From NCBI GenBank assembly GCA_030018795.1, contig JASEHA010000093.1:1-7896 (forward strand): a stretch of 7,896 nucleotides of DNA. Direction: 5' to 3'. Positions 1-4,966 of this stretch are shown piece by piece. Position 1 is the first letter of the stretch, and each line of letters opens with the position of its first letter. The translations under genes were made by a program, and so were the position numbers. A model generated the notes under the pieces. It did no database searches. It was not told the DNA's origin and saw only the letters and a list, made by a program, of their open reading frames with translations. This DNA comes from a bacterium. GTDB taxonomy: Bacteria > UBA9089 > CG2-30-40-21.

Positions 1-136
1 CCCTCTTTAAACCATCTCTTTTTATATATCGGCATAATGAATAAAAACATTAAGAAAAATTTACTAGCTGATAACTGAGGGATTACGCCCTCTGGTTAAT
101 CTTTACTTCAGGTGGCTAAAGTGTTACTGGTATAGA
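1..136. other. Downstream flank of lptD, no confident gene
   Basis: No gene can be supported here. On the minus strand a small hairpin (GAGGG at 77-81 with CCCTC at 88-92, six-base loop) follows the lptD-like stop codon, but it lacks a T-tract and so is a poor terminator. A minus-strand frame opening at ATG 50 (second ATG at 35) runs off the window edge, reading MFLFIMPIYKKRWFKE. It might be the start of the next gene, but there is no clear ribosome binding site and too little sequence to judge. Confidence 0.25.
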
Positions 137-1882
137 CTATGGAAGGCTAAGATCCAGACCAACCTTTAGATCTTTATTTCGCCAGCTGAGATTGAAACCC
201 ATCTTTAGACAATGGATGAGAAAAGAGGTTTTAGTCTTTATCTCTCGTATCTCTTTCTTAAGAATATATCCATTTGCTGAAATAAAGACCCCTTGCCTTG
301 GTCTGATGATGAGCGATGGATAAAAAAGAAGCTCTTCTTCCTCTTTGGCAAGAATAGATAGATAGAGATCCACCTTCTCCTTTGCCAGCCCAATACTTAC
401 CCTCTCTTTTCTCTTCGAAGAATAAATCCCATCAAAGGATAGGGAAAGACCATTCTCTAAAGCTACATCAGATTCTATCTCTATCTCATTTTGATCTGTT
501 TTGCAATCAAACTCTGTTCCAATCTTAAGCCTTGCCTTGCCTAAGTTAGCAAAAACAGAAAGGCCTATATTTCTCTCTGTCATCTCGCTTTTTTCCAGAG
601 AATAAGAGGTGTCATATCCTATATTCCACTCAAATCTTTCCCATAGCTTTCCACGGATGTTTGAGGCTTGAGTCAAAGCCTCATCTGCCTTATTCTCTTT
701 ATATCCCACAAGAAAACCTGCTTGTTGAAAAAAGGAGAGGTTATGAAGGGAAAAACCCCTTCCTATCTTTCCAGTAAGCTCGCTATTCCCATCAGTGGAA
801 AAAGAGGCTTCAGAGTCTGTTATTAAGCCTCCTATAGGTTGTGGAAGGCTTGAAAAGGATATAACACCTAATCTGCTTTCTGGCTCAAAATTCTTACCAT
901 TCCATATCTTTTTATCATTTAAGCCTATTCGGGTTATCTTTTCCTGAAAAGACTTTTCTAAATAGAGAAGGTTTTTTACCTCATCCTTTGGCTTTTGGTC
1001 AAGATATGAGACCAAAATATTCTGGTCTTTATAACTTTCTGCTCTTGCAACTATGTTGTGGCTTTTGAATAAGCCAGATGCTACCAATCCTTCGTCTGCA
1101 TAGTACAGATTAGCTTCTGCCTCCTCTTTCTTTATCTTGCCACCAAGCCCTACTGCCCTTTTCTGATAGAAGTCTGCTGATAGAGAAAGGTCTCCAAATT
1201 CCTGCTGAAAAAGATACTTAGACTTTAGGAAAATGCCCTTTTTATTGCATTTGCCAAGCTCTATAGTGTATGGAGACTCAGCCTCTTTTAGGTTGTATGA
1301 GTAGGTAGGTAGCCAGAAGATAGGAATATCCATTATTCTGAAGGTAAGATTTCTTGCCTTTACCTTGTCATTGGTGAGCGTGATTCTCTTTGAGGTAAAG
1401 CGATAGTGAGGGTTTTCGGCAGGACAGGCAGTGAACCACCCATCTCTTATCTCAATCCTTCCTTCCCTCCCTTCAATCTCTTTTCCAGAAAGGTGCCAAC
1501 CTTCGGAAAATATAGCAACATCCTCTGCTTTTATTGTTTTGGAGGATATGTCTGCTAATAGATTTTTGGCTAAAAATCTTTTGTTGCCCCAGGTAAATTC
1601 TGAATTACAAGCAGAAAGCAGACTCCCTTTATACTCTACTATCTCAGCCTTTTCTAAGATTAACTCTTCGCAAAAGACAAGAAAGGGAAGAATTATTAAA
1701 CACAAGATAAGAGAGAAGATATACCTAAATAAATCAGGTCGGCAAAAATTTAGGCTTAAAAAGGGTTCAAGGGTAGAGGGAGTCAAGTGGTCGAGTGAAG
1801 ACGAGATTACTGAATTCTTGAACACTGGAACCCTTGAATCCTGGACCCCTTTTACACATATTTCTTGTAAACCTGTTTTCAT
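137..1882 (-). CDS. lptD: LptD/OstA-like LPS-assembly outer membrane protein
   Basis: 581 codons. The LptD family forms the outer-membrane beta-barrel that, with LptE, inserts lipopolysaccharide into the outer leaflet. A hydrophobic segment at about residues 54-71, ending FLVFC before EELILEKAE, looks like a signal peptide. It is followed by a short OstA/LptA-like beta region (about 75-145). The family signatures FTACPAENPHYRF (150-162) and IPIFWLPTYSYNL (186-198) mark entry to the barrel. The remainder is alternating polar/hydrophobic strands rich in charged turns. At 581 residues it is shorter than typical proteobacterial LptD (about 750-800), so this is a compact or divergent homologue. 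The start is doubtful: the first ~45 residues are mostly encoded by a fold-back repeat (1758-1853), giving an abnormally long region before the signal helix, and no good Shine-Dalgarno sequence precedes ATG 1882. Possible GTG/TTG starts lie inside the repeat. It begins 25 bp after pdxJ ends, so it is probably co-transcribed with ybeY-pdxJ. The identification rests on motif recall, not on a search. Confidence 0.8.
   Translation of the reverse strand: MKTGLQEICVKGVQDSRVPVFKNSVISSSLDHLTPSTLEPFLSLNFCRPDLFRYIFSLILCLIILPFLVFCEELILEKAEIVEYKGSLLSACNSEFTWGNKRFLAKNLLADISSKTIKAEDVAIFSEGWHLSGKEIEGREGRIEIRDGWFTACPAENPHYRFTSKRITLTNDKVKARNLTFRIMDIPIFWLPTYSYNLKEAESPYTIELGKCNKKGIFLKSKYLFQQEFGDLSLSADFYQKRAVGLGGKIKKEEAEANLYYADEGLVASGLFKSHNIVARAESYKDQNILVSYLDQKPKDEVKNLLYLEKSFQEKITRIGLNDKKIWNGKNFEPESRLGVISFSSLPQPIGGLITDSEASFSTDGNSELTGKIGRGFSLHNLSFFQQAGFLVGYKENKADEALTQASNIRGKLWERFEWNIGYDTSYSLEKSEMTERNIGLSVFANLGKARLKIGTEFDCKTDQNEIEIESDVALENGLSLSFDGIYSSKRKERVSIGLAKEKVDLYLSILAKEEEELLFYPSLIIRPRQGVFISANGYILKKEIREIKTKTSFLIHCLKMGFNLSWRNKDLKVGLDLSLP
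1758..1853. repeat. Fold-back repeat within the lptD 5' coding end
   Basis: An imperfect inverted repeat built from short GGGTTCAAGGG / GGGTCCAGGATTCAAGG-type units. One edge reads AAAAAGGGTTCAAGGG and the other CCCTTGAATCCTGGACCCC, which are near reverse complements. This composition is typical of dispersed intergenic palindromic repeats and unlike ordinary coding sequence. Here it is read in frame as roughly residues 11-42 of the LptD-like ORF (GVQDSRVPVF ... LTPSTLEPF). With these approximate edges the element is 96 bp, a multiple of three. Exact borders cannot be fixed from a single copy. Confidence 0.6.
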
Positions 1883-1907
1883 TAGGTATAATCTTGTTTT
1901 CTGTTTT

Positions 1908-2627
1908 TCATGGAGAGTTAATAATGTCTAACATTGTCCTTACTGCCTCATCCATTCCAACAAGTGTTGCCCTTGATATGATAGAATGGCCTATGTTCAG
2001 ATCAACTATTCCAGGAATCCTGGCTACCTTTCTCACATTCTGATAGGTAAGGCCATGTCCTGCATGGACAATCAGATTAAGCTTATTTCCTAAAGCTACA
2101 GCTATCCTTATCCTCTCAAGTTCTATCTGGCTTCCTTCCTCTGTCTTTGCCTCAGTGTATCTTCCTGTATGTATCTCAACCATATCAGCCTTGCATTTTA
2201 CAGCCTTTTTCACCTGGTCAACATCAGGGTCAATAAAGATACTCACCTTTATACCTGCTTCTTTCAAAAGGAAGACTATCGTCTTTAGGTAGTCCTCTCC
2301 GGCTACTACATCAAGCCCTCCCTCTGTTGTCAACTCCTCCCTTCTCTCTGGAACAAGAGTAATGTGGTCTGGCATCAAGTTTTTGGCAAACTTTATCATC
2401 TCATCTGTGGGTGCCATCTCAAGGTTTAGGGTGCCAACTACAACCTTTCTCAGAATCTCGCAATCCCTTTCCCTGATATGCCTTCTATCCTCCCTTAGAT
2501 GGACAACTATGCCATCTGCTCCAGCTAACTCTGCCAACATAGCCGCAGCTATTGGGTCTGGCTCAAATGTTTTTCTTGCCTCTCTTATTGTGGCTATATG
2601 GTCAACATTAACACATAATCTTGGCAT
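1908..2627 (-). CDS. pdxJ: Pyridoxine 5'-phosphate synthase PdxJ
   Basis: 239 residues, the usual family length. PdxJ is a cytosolic TIM-barrel enzyme that condenses 1-deoxy-D-xylulose 5-phosphate with 3-amino-2-oxopropyl phosphate to make pyridoxine 5'-phosphate, the ring-closing step of the DXP-dependent vitamin B6 pathway. The family motifs are all present: NVDHIATIREAR (7-18), HLREDRRHI (43-51), NLEMAPT (68-74), EIHTGRY (151-157), HAGHGL (188-193) and NIGHSIISRA (211-220). His43, Glu70 and His191 correspond to the catalytic His45, Glu72 and His193 of the E. coli enzyme. The start is fixed by a perfect AAGGAGGT five bases upstream of the ATG. The first 20 bases overlap the 3' end of ybeY, so the two are translationally close and surely one operon. 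Confidence 0.97.
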   Translation of the reverse strand: MPRLCVNVDHIATIREARKTFEPDPIAAAMLAELAGADGIVVHLREDRRHIRERDCEILRKVVVGTLNLEMAPTDEMIKFAKNLMPDHITLVPERREELTTEGGLDVVAGEDYLKTIVFLLKEAGIKVSIFIDPDVDQVKKAVKCKADMVEIHTGRYTEAKTEEGSQIELERIRIAVALGNKLNLIVHAGHGLTYQNVRKVARIPGIVDLNIGHSIISRATLVGMDEAVRTMLDIINSP

Positions 2628-2994
2628 ATTCTACCTCCTTTTTTCTCATATCTTCTGAATGTTCATAACCTAAAATATGCAGGATTCCGTGGCTGATAAG
2701 TATTCCCAGTTCTTCTAAAAGGCTCTTTCCATCCTCTTTGGCGTATCTTCCTGCCATATCAACCGAGACAATGATCTCTCCAATATCTTCCAATGGAAAG
2801 GATAGGACATCTGTTGGTTCATCTTTATTTAAGAATTCCTTATTCAGTGCACAAAGAAGCTCATCGTTTCCAAGAACAATGCTCATTTCGCCTCTTTGCA
2901 TCTCTTTGTCCAGAATATTTTCTACCAGAGCCTTTAGCCTTCTAATAGGAAGTCTCTTCTTCTGCTTATTGGTTACTGAAATCTTCATAATCAC
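2608..2994 (-). CDS. ybeY: Endoribonuclease YbeY (rRNA maturation)
   Basis: 128 residues from GTG 2994, or 126 from the ATG at 2988, which I slightly prefer; no strong Shine-Dalgarno sequence decides between them. YbeY is a zinc-dependent endoribonuclease involved in 16S rRNA 3'-end maturation and ribosome quality control. The metal-binding signature HGILHILGYEH is intact, with His102, His106 and His112 (numbering from the GTG). The family's upstream block LNKEFLNKDEPTDVLSFPL (50-68) is also present. The protein is somewhat shorter than the common ~150 residues, mainly by a trimmed N-terminus. Its last 20 bases overlap pdxJ, and the pdxJ ribosome binding site lies inside its coding sequence. 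It is the first gene of the ybeY-pdxJ-lptD run; I see no clear promoter upstream. Confidence 0.95.
   Translation of the reverse strand: MIMKISVTNKQKKRLPIRRLKALVENILDKEMQRGEMSIVLGNDELLCALNKEFLNKDEPTDVLSFPLEDIGEIIVSVDMAGRYAKEDGKSLLEELGILISHGILHILGYEHSEDMRKKEVEYAKIMC
2633..2640 (-). promoter_or_regulatory. Shine-Dalgarno site of pdxJ
   Basis: AAGGAGGT on the minus strand, five bases before the pdxJ ATG. It is a full match to the anti-SD core and is embedded in the last codons of ybeY. It fixes the pdxJ start and the use of a standard SD system in this organism. Confidence 0.9.
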
Positions 2995-3052
2995 TGCTTT
3001 TTAACAGCCTTTAGAAAAAAAATATGATAAAAGGAAGGACAGGGTTCTAAGG

Positions 3053-3070
3053 AGTTATCACGAAATAACT
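3053..3070. repeat. Small perfect inverted repeat
   Basis: AGTTAT, a six-base loop, then ATAACT, upstream of ybeY in a stretch with no gene. It could be a small hairpin or a protein-binding site. It has no T-tract, so it does not look like a terminator. Nothing links it to a known operator. Confidence 0.35.
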
Positions 3071-3117
3071 GTATCATTTGGGTGTGGCTACTTTTGTCCC
3101 GACTGCTAAAAACATCT

Positions 3118-3132
3118 CTTACACCGTGTAAG
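3118..3132. repeat. 15-bp perfect palindrome CTTACACCGTGTAAG
   Basis: Two 7-base arms (CTTACAC and GTGTAAG) around one central base. The odd-centred symmetry resembles a dimeric regulator operator more than an RNA hairpin, since a one-base loop cannot form. It lies about 125 bp upstream of ybeY on the minus strand. No regulator gene is adjacent. Confidence 0.4.
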
Positions 3133-3135
3133 AAA

Positions 3136-3210
3136 AGGAGATAAGGAGATTATGGGGATATTGGAGATATATTTTATCTCCCTATCTTTCTTATCCCCAT
3201 ATCCCCTTTA
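3136..3210. repeat. Imperfect fold-back element, GGGGATA/GGAGATA units
   Basis: The left arm (3136-3169) repeats units such as GGAGATAAGGAGATTA and GGGGATATTGGAGATA. The right arm (3175-3210) carries approximate complements. The apex is a perfect hairpin: GGAGATA at 3163-3169, loop TATTT, TATCTCC at 3175-3181. Together it forms a long imperfect stem of about 35 bp. It is low-complexity and looks like a dispersed intergenic repeat copy. The rest of 3000-3260 holds no gene that I can see. Confidence 0.5.
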
Positions 3211-3260
3211 TTTACACACCATCTCCCTTTTCACCTTTTTTACACTTTACCTTCACCCAT

Positions 3261-3284
3261 TTATAAAAAGCGATCTTTCGCTTT
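3261..3284 (-). terminator. Possible rho-independent terminator
   Basis: On the minus strand, AAAGCGA (3284-3278), loop AAGA, TCGCTTT (3273-3267), running directly into TTTTTATAA. It sits after the methyltransferase remnant, where a terminator for the minus-strand cassette genes would be expected. The stem is only seven pairs with three G-C, so it would be weak. On the plus strand the same stem is followed by a T-rich stretch (3282-3295), so it might act both ways. Confidence 0.4.
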
Positions 3285-3567
3285 AATTCTTTTTTGCATA
3301 AGTTCAGTGATTACAGTAGGTTGCCTGTCATTTAGAATAGCTACACCCCAATTGGCTTTTCTTATATCTTGCCTCAACAACACGCAGTTTCCGCTTCAGT
3401 ATTTCTGTCAAAAAATTACCCGTGCCGCAAGCAGGCTTCAAAAAGCGCGAATCGATCCGCTCCGTTTCCTGTTTGACCAAATCCAGCATAGCGTTGACCT
3501 CACGCTTGTTGGTATACACCTCGCCATGATCTGCCACACGCTTTTTTGAAACAATATACTTCTCCAT
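3261..3567 (-). pseudogene. N-terminal fragment of an adenine-type DNA methyltransferase
   Basis: A 79-codon frame (3328-3567) starts MEKYIVSKKRVADHGEVYTN and contains the SAM-binding motif I PACGTGNFL (residues 45-53). The opening GEVYTNKREVNAMLDL is the lead-in common to type I/II N6-adenine methyltransferases of the restriction-modification kind. Such enzymes are several hundred residues with an NPPY/DPPY catalytic motif; here the protein stops before that, so it cannot methylate. After ...KKSQL the family sequence ends. In the frame one base over from the GGGG run at about 3344-3347, an open stretch of 28 codons (GVAILNDRQPTVITELMQKR...) runs to a TAA at 3261-3263. I do not recognise that tail; it may be a different gene joined by deletion. 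The ATG lies 27 bp after the attC-like site, as for a first cassette gene. Confidence 0.7.
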
Positions 3568-3593
3568 ATTTTTCCAACTTCATTTCCTTATCG

Positions 3594-3654
3594 GGCTAAC
3601 GACTGGGCTAAGCTGCTGGCATCCTCGCCAGTCAGCTTCAGCGACTGGTTAGAC
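3594..3654 (-). other. attC: attC-like recombination site, copy B
   Basis: On the minus strand it starts with GTCTAAC (fits the R'' consensus RYYYAAC) and ends with GTTAGCC (close to R' GTTRRRY). Between them, arms containing GCTGAAGCTGACTGGC and GCCAGCAGCTTAGC pair around a six-base loop GAGGAT. The left arm has two extra unpaired bases (a G and an A), and the CAGTC next to each end box does not pair. This matches the extrahelical bases and unpaired spacer of folded integron attC sites. It lies directly after the HEPN gene stop and before the methyltransferase start, in the orientation expected for minus-strand cassettes. Copy A at 4906-4966 has the same length and differs at only a few positions. 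No integrase is in the window. Confidence 0.78.
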
Positions 3655-3690
3655 AAAAGATTAAGAAAAAGGGTTGCGTCCTTTCCCTTT
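3655..3690. repeat. Conserved flank of attC copy B
   Basis: The sequence just outside the attC (minus strand: AAAGGGAAAGGACGCAACCC followed by TTTTTCTTAATCTTTT) is nearly repeated at 4967-5004 beside attC copy A, with two small length differences. The direct repeat is therefore about 97-99 bp in total, longer than the 61-bp attC. Here it also encodes the last residues of the HEPN protein (GKGRNPFS) and its stop codon. Confidence 0.75.
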
Positions 3691-4086
3691 TACTTCTTCC
3701 TGAAAGATAATTGTATTTGCCCACTTGCGTAATTCTATAAGCAACGCAAACGTTTCTTCAAAATCAACAGGTTCTTCATCATCTTCGTAAAGATCATAAC
3801 GGAATTCAACAGCGAAGGGAGTCAAAAAGCGTACATCTTCCAATTTCTCTGGCAAAATAATATCATGTTCTTTACTCAAATCTATCAAATCGGTCAATCG
3901 ATGAGTAAATGGAAATTCAACCCCTTGATAAGATAAGACTGCTTTAAGATATTTCTCTGCCGCTTGCTGAGCATGAAAACCTAAAATTTCATCAGCAATA
4001 TCCTGGTCTTGTCGCCACTTCTCAAGAACAGTCATATCTTGGTCAGCCTTACTGAGAAATTTTTCGGCGAGTTTACGGATTTTCAT
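3661..4086 (-). CDS. HEPN domain protein, toxin partner of MNT
   Basis: 141 residues from ATG 4086, chosen because an AAGGA lies upstream at suitable distance and the sequence matches HEPN proteins from MKIRKLAEKF on; a frame open to 4164 merely extends into the MNT gene. All-alpha HEPN fold: FHAQQAAEKYLKAVL (37-51) and FPFTHRLTDL (58-67) are characteristic. HEPN proteins paired with MNT nucleotidyltransferases form toxin-antitoxin systems (type VII), in which the HEPN acts as RNase toxin and the MNT protein silences it by AMPylation. The expected RNase motif Rx4-6H is not evident: the arginine in FAVEFRYDLYED (Arg96) has no histidine following at that distance. It may be a non-RNase HEPN branch or use other residues. 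Start overlaps the MNT gene by 14 bp, implying translational coupling. The C-terminal GKGRNPFS comes from the repeat beside attC, so the natural C-terminus may have been replaced. Confidence 0.88.
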   Translation of the reverse strand: MKIRKLAEKFLSKADQDMTVLEKWRQDQDIADEILGFHAQQAAEKYLKAVLSYQGVEFPFTHRLTDLIDLSKEHDIILPEKLEDVRFLTPFAVEFRYDLYEDDEEPVDFEETFALLIELRKWANTIIFQEEVKGKGRNPFS

Positions 4087-4390
4087 AACACAATCGTCCT
4101 TCCATTTTTGCTTTATACATAACAGTTCCAGGCACATCAGCCCATTCGTTAAAGGTAGATTCACTTGCTACCAAAATATCTACCGGAATACGCATCGAAC
4201 GGATCGCATCATGAAGACGAACCATCTCCTTTCGTCGGCTACTTAGTACCTGTTCAACGACCAAAAAGTCTAAATCAGATTGCTGTCGAGCATCACCATG
4301 AGCATAGGATCCGAACAAATATATCTTTTGTGGTTTTGCTGCTTTTACCAACCGCTCAATTGCTTTTTTAATTGTTTCTTCAGAAATCAT
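4073..4390 (-). CDS. MNT-type nucleotidyltransferase, antitoxin partner
   Basis: 105 residues from ATG 4390. An upstream TTG at 4402 is in frame but is part of the TTGGAG ribosome binding site, so ATG is the better start. Minimal nucleotidyltransferase of the pol-beta superfamily: LFGSYAHGDARQQSDLDFLV (25-44) holds the GS-x10-DxD motif, with Gly27-Ser28 and metal-binding Asp39 and Asp41; the third acidic residue is Asp71 in IPVDILVAS. All catalytic residues are intact. In the known HEPN/MNT systems this protein transfers AMP to the HEPN toxin to neutralise it. It is first in the operon, overlaps the HEPN gene, and follows a 48-bp palindrome that may serve for regulation. Confidence 0.9.
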   Translation of the reverse strand: MISEETIKKAIERLVKAAKPQKIYLFGSYAHGDARQQSDLDFLVVEQVLSSRRKEMVRLHDAIRSMRIPVDILVASESTFNEWADVPGTVMYKAKMEGRLCYENP

Positions 4391-4426
4391 GATAAACTCC
4401 AATACTTATTTTTAGCTAACTTATAA

Positions 4427-4474
4427 TTAGACTGCCGAAATGATGTGTTATAACACGATGTTTTCGCTATCTAA
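4427..4474. promoter_or_regulatory. 48-bp imperfect palindrome upstream of the MNT-HEPN operon
   Basis: The core GTGTTATAACAC (4445-4456) is a perfect 12-bp palindrome centred at 4450/4451. Symmetry extends outward through CGAAA/TTTTCG to TTAGA at 4427 and TCTAA at 4474, with a few mismatches. It includes the hicA stop codon and lies about 37 bp upstream of the MNT ATG. A weak -10-like TATAAG (minus strand, 4425-4420) follows it; I see no convincing -35. It could be an operator for the toxin-antitoxin operon or a hairpin between the two modules. No T-tract supports a terminator. Confidence 0.45.
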
Positions 4475-4650
4475 TCCGTAGTAGTCATACTGCCTAAATT
4501 ATGAACAAGAAAATTATTAACTTCTCTATGTCTGGGCACGGTAGAAGTTTTCTGTGCAGCACGATTGACATAGACTGTATGATTACCGCCTTCACGCAGC
4601 ATTTCACAACCGCAAGATTCTAAATGGCAAATAATATCTCGTCATTTCAT
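4471..4650 (-). pseudogene. hicA: HicA-family mRNA interferase, nonsense codon at position 3
   Basis: Reading from ATG 4650 gives MK*RDIICHLESCGCEMLREGG, then NHTVYVNRA and TSTVPRHREVNNFL, to TAG at 4471-4473 (59 codons). This is the HicA fold, a dsRBD-like RNase toxin, with the catalytic histidine at codon 24 in GGNHTVY. Codon 3 is TGA (4642-4644), where family members have an arginine; a CGA to TGA change is the simplest cause. No other start lies between this stop and the first helix, so toxin is not made. The C-terminus LVHNLGSMTTTD differs from the usual VRKICRDL-type ending, which suggests further decay. Its antitoxin partner hicB lies 21 bp upstream and is also broken. Confidence 0.8.
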
Positions 4651-4671
4651 GCTATAAAAGCCAATACTTCT

Positions 4672-4871
4672 TCAAAGAATTACATCTTGTTCTTGAAACG
4701 ATTCCTCTGCCAGCAACCGATTGGCTTCTAAAACCATCTGAATTGCTTCTTCCATATTGGTACGGATTTCCTCCAGTGTAGCCTTTGTGTATTGGCACCT
4801 GGCAATTCTTCTACAAATCCTATGTACCCCTCAGGTACTTTCTTAAAAACTCCTGTCAATTTTACTTGCAT
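4672..4871 (-). pseudogene. hicB: HicB-family antitoxin, frameshifted
   Basis: ATG 4871 has a GAGGT ribosome binding site seven bases upstream. The frame starts MQVKLTGVFKKVPEGYIGF, then VEELPGANTQ, an unmistakable HicB antitoxin N-terminus (partial RNase-H-like fold that binds and blocks HicA). After GANTQ one base is missing, near 4781-4786. In the next frame the family sequence resumes as ATLEEIRTNMEEAIQMVLEA, then NRLLAEESFQEQDVIL, with stop TGA at 4672-4674. Total length of 200 bp equals a 66-residue gene minus one base. It is the first gene of the cassette, 35 bp after attC copy A. A sequencing or assembly error could explain one lesion, but hicA is independently broken. Confidence 0.85.
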
Positions 4872-4905
4872 ATTTATACCTCTATAACGATTATTCTCTT
4901 TAGAC

Positions 4906-4966
4906 CACTAACGATTGAGCTAAGCTGCTGGCATCCTCGCCAGTCAGCTTCAGCGACTGGTTAGAC
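4906..4966 (-). other. attC: attC-like recombination site, copy A
   Basis: Minus strand: GTCTAAC at the 5' end, GTTAGTG at the 3' end, with the same hairpin arms and GAGGAT loop as copy B. Of 61 positions it differs from copy B only in the terminal GTTAG box and two bases beside it. Variation in the last bases of that box is expected, because they belong to the next cassette in an array. It follows the protease gene (stop 5080) and precedes hicB. Confidence 0.78.

Larger units (their letters stand above)
3600..4911 (-). mobile_element. Integron-type gene cassette with two toxin-antitoxin modules
   Basis: Using the integrase cut point G^TT in the end boxes of the two attC-like sites, one cassette of 1312 bp is defined. 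In transcription order it contains hicB (frameshifted), hicA (nonsense), a 48-bp palindrome, an MNT nucleotidyltransferase gene, a HEPN gene and the trailing attC. The first ATG comes 35 bp after the upstream attC, a typical cassette leader. Toxin-antitoxin modules are well-known cargo of large sedentary integrons, where they help stabilise the array. Two modules in one cassette is unusual and suggests loss of an internal attC or fusion of two cassettes. Confidence 0.65.

Noticed and set aside
77..92. Terminator after the lptD-like gene
   Set aside because: Only five stem pairs and no T-tract on the minus strand.
1431..1931. Plus-strand open frame of 166 codons across lptD and the pdxJ gap
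   Set aside because: Lies antisense to a gene with clear LptD motifs, has no ribosome binding site and resembles no protein; all other plus-strand frames in the window are similar antisense or repeat artefacts.
4087..4164. 26-residue N-terminal extension of the HEPN frame
   Set aside because: It lies inside the MNT gene, and the HEPN-like sequence starts only at ATG 4086, which has its own ribosome binding site.
4427..4474. Palindrome between hicA and the MNT gene as a third full attC site
   Set aside because: Its outer arms read TTAG...CTAA, the reverse of the CTAAC...GTTAG layout of an attC, and no L-box pairing like that of the two real sites is present.
3600..4966. The two 61-bp repeats as transposon ends or a CRISPR array
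   Set aside because: They are direct repeats and not inverted, 1.3 kb apart with genes between, and each is internally hairpin-forming. This fits attC and not an insertion sequence, and there is no short regular repeat-spacer pattern.
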